A stretch of DNA of 64,000 nucleotides from positions 2,680,501 to 2,744,500 of the forward strand of contig NC_019729.1 in NCBI RefSeq assembly GCF_000317475.1, given 5' to 3'. The notes beneath the pieces were generated by a model, which saw only the letters and a program-made list of their open reading frames with translations, was not told where the DNA came from and did no database searches. Positions 27,179 to 37,400 of the stretch are shown in pieces (position 1 is the stretch's first letter; every line of letters starts with the position of its first letter). The stretch comes from Oscillatoria nigro-viridis PCC 7112. GTDB taxonomy: Bacteria; Cyanobacteriota; Cyanobacteriia; Cyanobacteriales; Microcoleaceae. Made by a program: the position numbers and the translations under genes.

Positions 27179-28627
27179 CTACAGTTGTCCGAAACCTTTT
27201 TTTGGCTTATCTTTTTTCTTTTTCTTCTTCTGCTGGGCACCCATATAGCCGCGGGAACCGGGCTGCATTCCGGGGCCGCCCATTCCGGGCATTCCGGGCA
27301 TTCCCGGCAATCCTCCCATGCCTGTAAAGTTGCCTTGACTCATTTGCTGCATCATTGTACGCATTTTCTGGAAATCGCTCACCAGCTTGGTTACGTCGTT
27401 TTCAGCGTAGCCTGCGCCTTTGCCGATGCGGCGGCGGCGGGATGGAGAACTTGCTAAAAGTTCGGGGTTGCGGCGTTCTTCAACTGTCATGGAATTGATC
27501 ATGGCTTCGGTGCGTTTTAGCTGCACTTCTCCCTGCCGCATTTGTTCGTCTGAGAGTTTGTTCATCCCCGGAATCATTTTCATGATGCCGCCGAGGGAAC
27601 CCATATTTTTTAACAGTCTGGTTTGTTTGAGAAAATCGGTAAAGTCAAACTTTGCCGTGAGCATTTTCTGCTGCATTTTCTCGGCGTCGGCGATGTCGAA
27701 TTCTTCTTGCGCTTTTTCTACTAGCGTCAAGACATCGCCCATTCCGAGTATTCTCGATGCCATGCGATCGGGATAAAATGGTTGCAAGGCTTCCACTTTT
27801 TCGCCGACGCCGACAAATTTAATCGGCGCGCCGGATATTTGCCGCACTGATAAAGCTGCACCGCCGCGGCTGTCGCCGTCTAATTTGGTTAAGATTGCGC
27901 CGGTAATACCGATTTGTTCGTGAAAGGTGCGGGTTAAATTTGCTGCTTCTTGGCCGGTCATGGCATCAACAACTAACAGCGTTTCGTGGGGTTGTACTGT
28001 TTGTTTGATGCGGCCCAATTCTGCCATCATGTCTTGGTCGATTTGCAGGCGGCCTGCTGTATCGACGATGATGGTATCAATGCCTATTTGTTTGCCGTGT
28101 TCGATGCCTTGGCGGGCAATTTCTACGGGGTCAATGTCTTTGCCTAATTCAAATACCGGTACGTCGATTTGTTTGCCGAGGGTTAGCAATTGGTCGATCG
28201 CGGCTGGTCGATAAATGTCGGTTGCGACTAGCAGTGCGGTACGATTTTGTTTGCGGAGGTGCAGCGCTAGTTTGGCGGTAGCTGTGGTTTTCCCGGTTCC
28301 TTGCAAACCTGCCATCAGCACGACTGTGGGCCCGGATTCGGCGGTGGCGAGGGGTACGTTGGTTTCCCCCATGACGCGCACGAGTTCGTCGTGGACGATT
28401 TTGATGAATTGTTGGTCGGGACGGACGCCTGAAACTACTTCTGCGCCTTGTGCTTTTGCCGCTACCTCTCCGATAAAGTTTTTGACGACTTGGAGGTTGA
28501 CATCGGCTTCCAGGAGGGCGCGGCGGACTTCTTTGAGCGCGTCTTGGATGTTGGACTCGGAGATTTTATTTTGTCCGCGCAGTTTTTTCCAGGTGGATTC
28601 GAGTCGATCGGCAAGGGCTTCAAACAT
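27179..28627 (-). CDS. ffh: Signal recognition particle protein Ffh (SRP54)
   Basis: A 482-residue SRP GTPase targeting ribosome-nascent chains to the membrane. The N-domain is followed by the G-domain: P-loop MAGLQGTGKTTATAKLAL, DTAGRLQID (G3) and TKLDGDSRGGAAL (G4). A methionine-rich M-domain (MKMIPGMNKLSDEQM and after) binds 4.5S RNA and signal sequences. The tail is Gly/Met-rich and ends in a lysine-rich KKKKKKDKPKKGFGQL, common in cyanobacterial Ffh. Full length and intact. No adjacent ribosomal or SRP RNA gene is seen. Confidence 0.97.
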   Translation of the reverse strand: MFEALADRLESTWKKLRGQNKISESNIQDALKEVRRALLEADVNLQVVKNFIGEVAAKAQGAEVVSGVRPDQQFIKIVHDELVRVMGETNVPLATAESGPTVVLMAGLQGTGKTTATAKLALHLRKQNRTALLVATDIYRPAAIDQLLTLGKQIDVPVFELGKDIDPVEIARQGIEHGKQIGIDTIIVDTAGRLQIDQDMMAELGRIKQTVQPHETLLVVDAMTGQEAANLTRTFHEQIGITGAILTKLDGDSRGGAALSVRQISGAPIKFVGVGEKVEALQPFYPDRMASRILGMGDVLTLVEKAQEEFDIADAEKMQQKMLTAKFDFTDFLKQTRLLKNMGSLGGIMKMIPGMNKLSDEQMRQGEVQLKRTEAMINSMTVEERRNPELLASSPSRRRRIGKGAGYAENDVTKLVSDFQKMRTMMQQMSQGNFTGMGGLPGMPGMPGMGGPGMQPGSRGYMGAQQKKKKKKDKPKKGFGQL

Positions 28628-28715
28628 AGGGCATTGTTGGCTAGTCAGTCTTTTTAATTTTAAGGCTAAATGCGGATGTTTGGATTAATGTTTTGCTAAT
28701 TTTTGAATGATCCTT

Positions 28716-28853
28716 TCTGGGCGGGCTTCTAGCCCGCCCCACAAGCAAATTATTCATGTGTTGTGGAACAGCCCGGAAAGCCTGTTCTTAAAACTGCTGC
28801 CACAAAATTCATATATTGTGGAACAGCCCGGAAAGCCTGTTCTTAAAACTGCT
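28716..28853. repeat. GC-rich hairpin plus tandem 55-bp repeat
   Basis: GGGCGGGCTTCTAGCCCGCCC (28719-28739 region) is a near-perfect hairpin. It is followed by two direct copies, 55 bases apart (from 28752 and 28807), of an ATTCAT...TGTGGAACAGCCCGGAAAGC unit. Related AACAGCCCGGAAAGCCTGTT sequence recurs near 44610 and 44905. Confidence 0.75.
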
Positions 28854-29457
28854 ATAAGATCATGTGGGTTTTTATGTATTCTGCGATCGCCGGTTGGAGT
28901 TGGAAGAGGGTGCGATCGCCTTTTTGGACTTTTTCAATTAATGACCTCCGCCTCAAGGATTCGACGGCTTTGAGGAATTCTGAATGGGATAATTCCAGAA
29001 GGGCTGGCTTTTTGGAGATTTGGGCTGCTTTGATTTGATTTGCCAACCAGGACATTACTTGTTTTTAGGAGTCTGACAAGCGCTGAAAATGTTGCTGCAA
29101 CAAATATTCTAAGTCGGCTAAAACTAGGCTATCATAGGATAAAAAATTAGAACTTTTGCCGCCAAATCTGTCTTTAATTACAGCAGATACTATATTTAAC
29201 CACAAGGTATTTACTCGGTAAATCTCTATCAATTAAGACTATTTTTCGGAGTCAGATCAACCTTTTTATGTGAAGATTTATCGCGTTGGTTCGCCTCAAC
29301 TATTGAGTTGCAATGTTTGACAAGTTTTCGGTTGGCTTTCTAATGCTGCAATTTCTATTGGTTTTTCCCAACTAATCAAAACTAAGCAACTGTTGTGACA
29401 TGATTCTGCTACTGTTCCTGCTACGATGCTGGTGAGGGAATCAAACCGCGAATAATC
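28852..29457 (-). pseudogene. Decayed NB-ARC/STAND ATPase fragment
   Basis: Reading the minus strand and allowing stops and one frameshift recovers the order typical of cyanobacterial NB-ARC-WD40 proteins. First is HNSCLVLISWEKPIEIAALE (the sensor-1 SCLVLTSREKP motif), then VDLTPKNS. After a shift comes LIEIYRVNTLWLNIVSAVIK (normally IYRGNPLWLKIV), then LEYLLQQHFQRLSDS, a stop, KQVMSWLANQI, and finally the winged-helix end LKAVESLRRRSLIEK...FQLQPAIAEYI. The P-loop half and the WD40 repeats are absent. At least two stops and one frameshift make it non-functional. Intact relatives are signalling or defence STAND ATPases. Confidence 0.75.
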
Positions 29458-29648
29458 CCTATTCATAGGTGATTGCTGAAGAGTAAAAATTTTTATACTC
29501 CGAACAGTATAGATTAAAATAAAATTCCTGAAAACCAGAAACCCTGATGTTTTCAGATGATTGCGATTTTTATGACATTTCGTACATTTCGTATATTTCG
29601 GCCCTTGCCGGCATTACTAGGCCATATTTTATTTGTAGATGTTCTAGG
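29458..29648. other. Intergenic stretch, nothing recognised
   Basis: AT-rich, with ATTTCGTACATTTCGTATATTTCG-like short tandem units near 29577-29600. No gene or decayed gene recognised. Confidence 0.5.
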
Positions 29649-30254
29649 TTAACCAGCTCGAACTGCATCCCGAAACACTTTCAAAGCTTCTTTTTCTTCG
29701 GACATTTGCAGGCATCTCCCCAGCAATTCTAGATCCAAATCCGGCAACAGCAGACTCCGAGAAACCCGATCGTAACCCTCCGAGTTCAGTTGGTAAATCG
29801 AAAATACTCCGTCTTCCCAAAACCAAACTTCCGCTACGTTAAATCTGCGGTAGTATTCCAGTTTATTAATAGTTCCGCTAGTAAAAACAACTTCGATCGC
29901 CAAATCGGGTATTTCTCGCTGCCGCCGATCTTCGCCAAAATAGTAAGATAAATCTGGTTCCTTGCTGCTGCCTTTTGCTTCTCCTTGAAGTGTAGCGCTG
30001 CCCGTCGGTCTAAAACTAATATCTTTTTCTAAGAAAAACTGACCTAGCAGCAATGCCAGCAGGCATTTAATGGTTTCATGTTCCGGCGAAAGTGTCATAA
30101 TTTCCACATATCCGTCGAGGTAAGACAAGCGAACACTGCGAGTGTACTCTAGCAATGAATCCAGAGCTTTGAACTGCTCCCAAGTCATTGATAGCGGCAA
30201 AATCAACCGCTGTTCCGGGAGTGCAGTTAATTTGGGGTGAGTGGCAATTGTCAT
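29649..30254 (-). CDS. Uma2-family (DUF820) endonuclease-fold protein
   Basis: A 201-residue Uma2 protein of the same subgroup as the tandem pair at 18529 and 19162. It has LSMTWEQFKALDSLL, LSYLDGYVEIM, the core IPDLAIEVVFTSGTINKLEYY, and FNVAEVWFWEDGVFSIYQL. The sequence is complete. GGGGAAAG precedes the ATG at 30254 at suitable spacing. It lies directly upstream (in transcription sense) of the decayed NB-ARC gene. Function unproven; predicted metal-dependent nuclease fold. Confidence 0.87.
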   Translation of the reverse strand: MTIATHPKLTALPEQRLILPLSMTWEQFKALDSLLEYTRSVRLSYLDGYVEIMTLSPEHETIKCLLALLLGQFFLEKDISFRPTGSATLQGEAKGSSKEPDLSYYFGEDRRQREIPDLAIEVVFTSGTINKLEYYRRFNVAEVWFWEDGVFSIYQLNSEGYDRVSRSLLLPDLDLELLGRCLQMSEEKEALKVFRDAVRAG

Positions 30255-30376
30255 ATATACTTTCCCCGAGTTTGAATTTCTACTTTTATATTAGCCTAAA
30301 AATTATTTAAAGGGAGAACTGTTTTAATATCTATTTTGCAAAGTACGGTTGCGTATAGATTCATTGCCCGCTATCT

Positions 30377-30407
30377 GTAGGGGACACGGCAGTGCCGTGT
30401 CCCCTAC
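30377..30407. repeat. Perfect 15-bp palindrome
   Basis: GTAGGGGACACGGCA and its exact complement separated by one base. It lies between two minus-strand genes, 42 bases after the RTX-gene stop. It could act in RNA as a hairpin but lacks a T-run; it looks like a dispersed repeat. Confidence 0.8.
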
Positions 30408-30448
30408 CCGGAACTCGCTCTATAGCCCGTCTAATTCCCTACACATAA

Positions 30449-31231
30449 CTAAGCTAAAAACTGGAATTGAGAACCGTTAACTGCCAAAGCAAACGGACTC
30501 GCTTGTTCAAATGCACCAGTAAGTTCAAAGCTGTTGGTATTTAAGACTACCCCCACAATCTGTCCGGTAATTATGTTTTCAATCACCATGTCGTTGATAA
30601 TTCCGTCGTTATCGTAAGCAATCAAATTATCGTCTTCAAAGAAAAGGTTGAGTTCTGTTAAACCGTCCGTCAAACCGATACGATCGCCCTCGTCAAAGTT
30701 AAAATCGGTAACGACATCTGCTCCATTTATACCAAATGCTTCATCGTTGCTTCTGAGCACGAATATATCAGCACCGGGGCCTCCCGTGAGCACGTCAACT
30801 CCCCGATCGCCAGCTAAGAAATCGTTGCCCTCATTGCCCTCTAAATCGTCGTCTCCTTGCCCTCCCCGCAGGATATCGTTCCCGAACCCTCCGAAGATCA
30901 GGTCATTTCCGGCGTCGCCCCTAACTACGTCGTTGCCATCATTTCCATCCAGGCGATCGTCATCTTTCCCGCCGTAAATTATGTCATTTCCGCCACCACC
31001 GCCGATAATATCATTGCCGTTATTTCCTAACAGACGTTCGTTGGAATCCGATGAACCTCCTATAGTATCGTTGCCGTCGAGTCCCCAAACTCCCCAGGGA
31101 AAAGACGACAAATTTCCATCCGCTACGTCAATCTCATCGGGTGTAGCGAATCCCAAAAGACGTGGACCGCCCCCAGCAAATACAGGAAATCCAGTCAGAT
31201 CGCTGATGAGATTGTTAATCGTTAAAGCCAT
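30449..31231 (-). CDS. RTX (hemolysin-type calcium-binding repeat) protein
   Basis: A 260-residue protein. The centre (about 45-165) is a run of glycine/aspartate-rich nonapeptides of the G-G-x-G-x-D type (NGNDIIGGGG, YGGKDDDRLDGNDGND, GGFGNDILRGGQGDDDL). These bind Ca2+ and form a parallel beta-roll. A C-terminal segment follows: GGPGADIFVLRSNDEAF and DVVTDFNFDEGDRIGL, typical of cyanobacterial RTX ends. There is no signal peptide, as expected for type I secretion, and no enzymatic domain. AGGA precedes the ATG. No secretion genes are adjacent. The acidic, Gly-rich codon use reflects the repeats. Confidence 0.9.
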   Translation of the reverse strand: MALTINNLISDLTGFPVFAGGGPRLLGFATPDEIDVADGNLSSFPWGVWGLDGNDTIGGSSDSNERLLGNNGNDIIGGGGGNDIIYGGKDDDRLDGNDGNDVVRGDAGNDLIFGGFGNDILRGGQGDDDLEGNEGNDFLAGDRGVDVLTGGPGADIFVLRSNDEAFGINGADVVTDFNFDEGDRIGLTDGLTELNLFFEDDNLIAYDNDGIINDMVIENIITGQIVGVVLNTNSFELTGAFEQASPFALAVNGSQFQFLA

Positions 31232-31768
31232 AAGTATGTCCTTTCAAAACTTCTCTTAGCTGTATTATACATTTTAATTATTACCTTGCCAAATAGCAAT
31301 AATTTGGGAGTTGGACGGCAACTTTTATTTCCTCAATTAATGACAAGCAACCTGCTGGTCTATAGTCAATTACAATTACCAATACTTCGGCTGCGCGATC
31401 GTATAAGTTACCAATTACCAATTACCAATTCCCATTTACCAAGGCTGTGCTTCATTCAACCCAAACCTGCTATAGATCTCGCATCTGAGTCAAATAGCAT
31501 TAGTTGCTGACACTATCCGCTACTGTCTACCGCTTATAATGGGTGTTACCCCCCAGGCGGTAAACAGGTTAATATCACCTATAACGTCGAGACTGAGAGG
31601 TTGTTTGTGAATCAAAGTAAAAGTCCCTGGGCCCATCATCCGAGAAAAAACCCAGTTTCCGATACCCATACACAAACTTTACAAACAGGATCTAAGCTCT
31701 TGACAAAGCCATAATCGCCGATCGCTGATATTCTTTGGCCAAATCCACTGCTTTCAGGTGTTTTACTC
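31232..31768. other. Intergenic region between divergent RTX and GAF-protein genes
   Basis: No gene. It carries AGTTACCAATTACCAATT-type tandem units (31405-31440) and a GAAAAAACCCAGTTTCCG tract of the widespread AAACCGGGTTT repeat type near 31642. Promoters for both divergent genes should lie here. Confidence 0.5.
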
Positions 31769-34153
31769 ATGTCTACTCCTAAATCGTCTTCCCATCAAAA
31801 CAACAACTCCGTAAAATCACTGCCAGCGACAGATATCGTCGCAACAAAGCAAGACAGTAACAATCTGCCCAGCGAACCAAGTATAGAACAGCTACTGGAA
31901 GCTTTGGCGGGCCAAGTACCCAGTCAATCTGCTGAAATTGAACCCTTGAAAACGTGGAAACAAGATTTAAAGCGACTGTTTCAATTTCTCGGCGATCGCC
32001 GCGTTTTAATCGCAGTAATGGAACCGGGAACTTTTGCCCTGCGTTACGCTAACGCGGCATTTTGTCGCTTGGCCGGTTGGGAGGGAACGTCCTTGGCAAC
32101 TCAATCTACCAACGGTTGGTTTGCAGAAACCAGCATCACTCTGCTGGAACTGTTCGAGGATTGGGGCGGCAAAACAGCAGAACAATTGTACCGCCGCCAC
32201 CTTTTGCACTGGGTATTGAAGCAATATTATCAAATTGACCTCGACATTTTGCGGGTGCTAGACGAACCCGTCACGGCGAGTGTAAAAAACCCCAAACACC
32301 GAGAACCCAGATTCATTGAATTTTGGCTGGGTTCGGAACAGTTAAAAATTACTCGAATTGACTCAAAAATAGATGAATTTGCGGATATTTCTTTAAGATT
32401 AATGCCTGTTGCGGAACGGGAAGCTTGGCTGATGCAGCCGAATCAACTGGAAAATTTAGCCGATCGATTGCAGTTGGATAATTACCGCGTAGAAGGTTTG
32501 CTGCTGCTAGAAGGTTTTAATGTCACCGTGCAGGAGCAAATTCGGCGCCTGACTCAGTTATTGATCGATCGAGATTCGATGCTGCGGCCAGACAAATTTG
32601 ATAAAATCGATCGGTGTTTGCGATCGCTCTTCAATGCTGACGGCACTTTGCTGCTGCGCCCCGACGGCGACCACGTACAGCTATTAGTTGCAAAAGACGG
32701 CGAACATTTGCAGCCGATTGTTTATTCAATGCACTCCCTAGAAGCTTCTCACTTTTTGAAGGCCACAGCAGCAAATCAAGTTTGGAACGTGCCAGATTTG
32801 CGTAGGGAGTGCGAAACCGAGTGCGATCGAACTTTGCGGAAAATGGGGACTCGATCGATGCTGCTGATACCGCTGGTAGTCAAATCTGTCACCCGCGAGG
32901 GGTGCGGGCAGCGGATTTTGGGTGTCGTGGGGCTGTTGTGCGATCGGCCCAACCACTTCAACGGCATTGACGCTCAACACGCCCAAGAACTCATTCCCGC
33001 CTTCATTGCAGGCCTGCGGCAAGCCATCCAAGAGCGGTTTACCCACATTCACAACATCCACCCCGCAGTAGAGTGGCGGTTCGCCCAAGAAGCAGAAAGG
33101 CGAAGTTGGGGACTGCCCCCAGAAACAATCGTATTTGCTGACGTTTATCCGCTGTACGGAATTTCGGACATTCGCGGTTCTAGCGACGAAAGAAACCGAG
33201 CCATTCAAACTGATTTGCTCGAACAATTCCGCTTAGGTTTAGTCATAGCTGATGCCGTTTGCGAAACACAAACTACCCACCTCGGCGAGCAACTGCGGCT
33301 CGACTTGCTTGACTACATCCAGCATTTAAAAGAAAAAGTAACAGTCGATATGGAGGTGCGAGCAGCCGAGTATTTAAACGAGCGTTTAGAAATATATTTT
33401 GACTATTTTGTGCAGTGCAGCCCCAGAGTTCAGGCAGCCGTTGAAGCTTACCGAGCAGCCTGCGACAACGAACACAAATGCGTTTACAGCGATCGCAGCC
33501 GCTACGACCAAATGCTGAACCTAATCAGCACCAAACTCCAAGAAACCTGGGCCCGCTGGCAAGAAAAAATGCAGCAAATTCTTCCCCACTACTGCGACAT
33601 CGAATGCACCGACGGCATCGATCACATGATTTATGTAGGAAAATCGATCGACCCCAAATTCAGCCCGTTTCACCTGCACAGTTTGCGGTACGAACAACTG
33701 CGAGCAATTTGCGACTGCGGCCGCACAGTTTTTCGCCTGCAAGCCGAGTCTCAAATTGACATGGAACTCGCACATTTAGTCTTAGTGCAGAATACCACGA
33801 TCGACATTTTTCACAACGAAAATAATGAAAAAATGTTTGACGTAAAAGGCACCCGCGACATCCGCTACGAACTCGTCAAAAAGCGCATCGAAAAAGCCGT
33901 GGATAAGGACGCACAAGAGCGAATTACCCAGTCGGGGATGTTGACAGTCGTTTATTCAACTGAAGACGAATGGGAAGAGTACCAACAATACTTGCGCTAC
34001 TTGTCTCGCGAAGGTTGGGTTGAACCAAAAGTTCAGACTGGCATGGTAGAATCGCTGCAAGGAGTCAGCGGTTTAAAATTCGCCCGCGTCCGCATTTTAC
34101 CAGAGCCAGAATCACTTTCTACTATCTGTGAAGTTACGGTTGTTATCGATTGA
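31769..34153 (+). CDS. Large GAF/PAS-type signalling protein of unknown function
   Basis: A 794-residue cytoplasmic protein. After a low-complexity N-terminus (about 1-60) comes a PAS-like segment (VLIAVMEPGTFALRYANAAF). Then comes a GAF-like region at about 265-420 (IDRCLRSLFNADGTLLLRPD, TRSMLLIPLVV, LGVVGLLCDRPNHF). A long C-terminal domain contains the conserved block FADVYPLYGISDIRGSSDER. No kinase, cyclase or DNA-binding domain is recognisable, so the output is unknown. It is followed, 303 bases on, by the HstK-like kinase on the same strand, a possible functional partner. ATG at 31769. Confidence 0.6.
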   Translation: MSTPKSSSHQNNNSVKSLPATDIVATKQDSNNLPSEPSIEQLLEALAGQVPSQSAEIEPLKTWKQDLKRLFQFLGDRRVLIAVMEPGTFALRYANAAFCRLAGWEGTSLATQSTNGWFAETSITLLELFEDWGGKTAEQLYRRHLLHWVLKQYYQIDLDILRVLDEPVTASVKNPKHREPRFIEFWLGSEQLKITRIDSKIDEFADISLRLMPVAEREAWLMQPNQLENLADRLQLDNYRVEGLLLLEGFNVTVQEQIRRLTQLLIDRDSMLRPDKFDKIDRCLRSLFNADGTLLLRPDGDHVQLLVAKDGEHLQPIVYSMHSLEASHFLKATAANQVWNVPDLRRECETECDRTLRKMGTRSMLLIPLVVKSVTREGCGQRILGVVGLLCDRPNHFNGIDAQHAQELIPAFIAGLRQAIQERFTHIHNIHPAVEWRFAQEAERRSWGLPPETIVFADVYPLYGISDIRGSSDERNRAIQTDLLEQFRLGLVIADAVCETQTTHLGEQLRLDLLDYIQHLKEKVTVDMEVRAAEYLNERLEIYFDYFVQCSPRVQAAVEAYRAACDNEHKCVYSDRSRYDQMLNLISTKLQETWARWQEKMQQILPHYCDIECTDGIDHMIYVGKSIDPKFSPFHLHSLRYEQLRAICDCGRTVFRLQAESQIDMELAHLVLVQNTTIDIFHNENNEKMFDVKGTRDIRYELVKKRIEKAVDKDAQERITQSGMLTVVYSTEDEWEEYQQYLRYLSREGWVEPKVQTGMVESLQGVSGLKFARVRILPEPESLSTICEVTVVID

Positions 34154-34172
34154 GAACCCGCTCAATTGCCCG

Positions 34173-34240
34173 TTTAAGGCCCAGTGCGATCGCTCCCATC
34201 CCCTCCTATTTAAGGCCCAGTGCGATCGCTCCCATCCCCT
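34173..34240. repeat. Tandem duplication of a 32-base segment around a HIP1 site
   Basis: Two exact copies, 36 bases apart (34173-34204 and 34209-34240), of TTTAAGGCCCAGTGCGATCG followed by CTCCCATCCCCT. Confidence 0.9.
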
Positions 34241-34456
34241 GAAAAACGGTAGATCGAAAGCATTCGGTACTCACACACAAGACCGAGATTACATTTAATA
34301 TGTTTTGACACAAACGAGCAATCCCGCATTTTCAGTTAGTGTATATTCCGTGTGATTGGAAATCGCCAAATACACGATCAAAATCACACCAAATCAAGAT
34401 TAATTAGTGTTAATCTAACGATAATTAGCTCCTGTAATTTCTAACTAACTTAAGTG

Positions 34457-37400
34457 ATGTTAACCTTATCCGAATACCAAATAAATTCTACTCTGCACGA
34501 AGGCGTCGAAACAATAATCTATCGCGGACAAACACCGACAGACGCGGCCCCAGCAATTCTGAAAGTTCTCAAAGCCGAATATCCCACCCTCGAAGCCATT
34601 ACCAGGCTCAAACACGAATATCAAATCCGCCAAAATTTAGACAGCGAACAAATCGTCAAAGCCATCAGTCTCGAAACATTTGACCACCGATTAGGAATCG
34701 TTTTAGAAGACTTTGGCGGCGAATCCCTCGCCAAACTGCTGGAAAGAGAAACCTTGAGCCTGCAAGCAAATTTAAACATCGCCATCCAAATTGTCAAAGC
34801 CTTACATTACCTGCATTTTCAGCACATTATTCACAAAGACATCAAACCCAGCAACATCATAATTAACTCGCAAACAAAACAAGTAAAACTCACCGACTTC
34901 GGCATTGCTACAAAACTCAACAAAGAAAATCCGCAATTTAAAAATCCCAACTCAGTCGAAGGCACATTAGCCTATATGTCACCCGAACAAACCGGGAGAA
35001 TGAACCGCACCCTCGACTACCGCACCGACTTTTATTCCCTTGGTATCACATTATATGAAATGCTGACAGGCAAATTGCCTTTCCCCAGCAACGACCCCTT
35101 AGAAATAGTTTACAGCCACATCGCAGTTCAACCAATATATCCCCATCAAATCAATTCAGAAATACCTGTCGCCATCTCAGAGATAGTGATGAAATTGATG
35201 GCAAAAAATTCCGAAGATAGATATCAAAGTGCGGGCGGATTGTTAGCAGACTTAGAAAGTTGTTTGTATCAGTTAGAAACCACCGGACAAATTGCCGACT
35301 TCATCCCCGGACGCTTAGATATTCTCAGCCAATTGTTAATCCCCCAAAAATTGTACGGTAGAGAACAACAAGTCAACGAACTATTAGCAGCATTTGAACG
35401 TGTAGGGGCGGGTTCACCCAAATCTTTGCCACCCAACCTAAATACAGAAAAACCCGCCCGCCCCAATGCAGAAACCCTTTCAGCCGCATCTTTGCCACCC
35501 AACCAAAATACAGAAAAATTCGCCCATTGCCAAAGCGAATTAATGCTAGTATCAGGCTACTCAGGCATCGGTAAATCAGCCGTAGTCAACGAAGTTAGCA
35601 AACCAATTACCAGGTCAAAAGGTTACTTCATCAGCGGCAAATTTGACCAATTAAAACGCAACATTCCCTATGCCTCATTAATCCAAGCATTTAACTCCTT
35701 GCTGCGGCAATTGCTAACAGAAAGTGCACTTTCATTAGAAATATGGCGCACTAAAATTTTAACAGCAGTGGGAACAGACGGCCAAGTAATTGCCGACGTA
35801 ATTCCAAAAGTTGAATTAATCATCGGCAAACAGCCAAAAGTGCCAGAACTCGCCCCCGTAGAATCCCAAAATCGATTCAATCGGGTATTCAAAGAATTTA
35901 TTCGCGTTTTCGCGCAAAAAGAACACCCCCTAGTTATCTTTTTAGACGATTTGCAGTGGGCGGATTCAGCAACTTTAAAGTTAATGCAAATACTGATAAC
36001 TGACCCTGACCAGGAATATTTGTTGCTAATCGGTGCTTATCGAGACAATGAAGTTAGTCCGACCCACCCCTTAATTCAGACAGTAGAAGAAATTGAAAAA
36101 ACTGGTACAATTGTCAACAATATCGTGTTGCAACCGCTGGATTTAGAAAATGTGACGGAATTAGTCACTGAAACACTTAACGATTGCACAGAAAAAGTAA
36201 CAAATCTAGCCGATTTAATCTGGAATAAAACTGGCGGCAATCCTTTTTTCTTGACCCAATTACTCCAAGCACTTTATCAAGACTCTCTTTTAAGATTTGA
36301 ATTTAATCACAGTACAAATGAGGGAAGTCAAAGTGGTTGGTATTGGAGTATCGATGAAATCCAAGCCATTGGAATCACCGATAAAAGTGTGGTGGAACTG
36401 GTAGCTTCTCGCATTGAAAAGCTGCCCGCACCCACGCAAGAAATGTTGAAGCTAGCAGCTTGCGTGGGAGATAAATTTGCTCTAGATGTGCTGTCACTTG
36501 TTAGCGAAAAGTCAGCTAATACTACAGCTACTGAACTTTATTCAGCTTTGCAAGCAGGCTTAATTCTACCATTGAGCGATGCCTATCGCATTCCTTTAGT
36601 TTTCGATCGAGCCGAATCAATCAATCTCAAGTTAGACACTTCGCGAGTTAGTTACAAATTTTTGCACGATCGCGTTCAGCAAGCCGCCTATTCGCTAATT
36701 CCCGAAGATCAAAAGCAATCTACTCATTTAAAAGTCGGTCAATTACTGTTACAAAATACTCCCTCAGACAAGCTCGAAGAAAACATTTTTGATATTGTCA
36801 ATCAGTTGAATGCCGGAATTGACACGATTAGCCAGCCAGTCGAAAAAATTGATTTAGCAAGATTAAATTTAACGGCTGGACGCAAGGCAAAAGCCGCGAG
36901 TGCTTATGAAGCTGCTGTTAGGTATTTGCGGGTGGCTATGGAATTATTGCCTGCCGATTCTTGGCAAAGTCACTATGACTTAACGTTAGCAATTTACGAG
37001 TCAACGGCAGAATCTGAATACTTAAACATCAACTATGAAGATTCCAAAAATATGGTTGATATTGTACTGCAAAAAGCTAAAACCTTACTGGAAAAAGTGA
37101 ATGTTTATGAACTTCAAATCCAGTCTTATAACGCTCAAAATAGAGTAGTAGAAGCACTGAATACAGGACTGGAAGTGCTGAAACTGTTAGGTCTTTCTTT
37201 TCCTCAAAATCCCAAGGCGCTAAATATTGTGGCGGGACTGAGTAATACCAAACTGAGCTTGGGATTGAAACGAATTGAGGATTTAGCTAACTTGCCAGAA
37301 ATGATCGATCCCGAAAAACAAGCAGCCATGCGGATTTTATCAGGGATTCTCAGCAGTGCTATTCAGGCAAAACCCCCACTGATACCGCTGCTGGCATTTA

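Noticed and set aside
30648..31259. Plus-strand serine/proline-rich open frames of 109 and 92 codons
   Set aside because: They are the complement of the RTX glycine-aspartate repeats; the minus-strand protein has the clear family pattern and a ribosome site.
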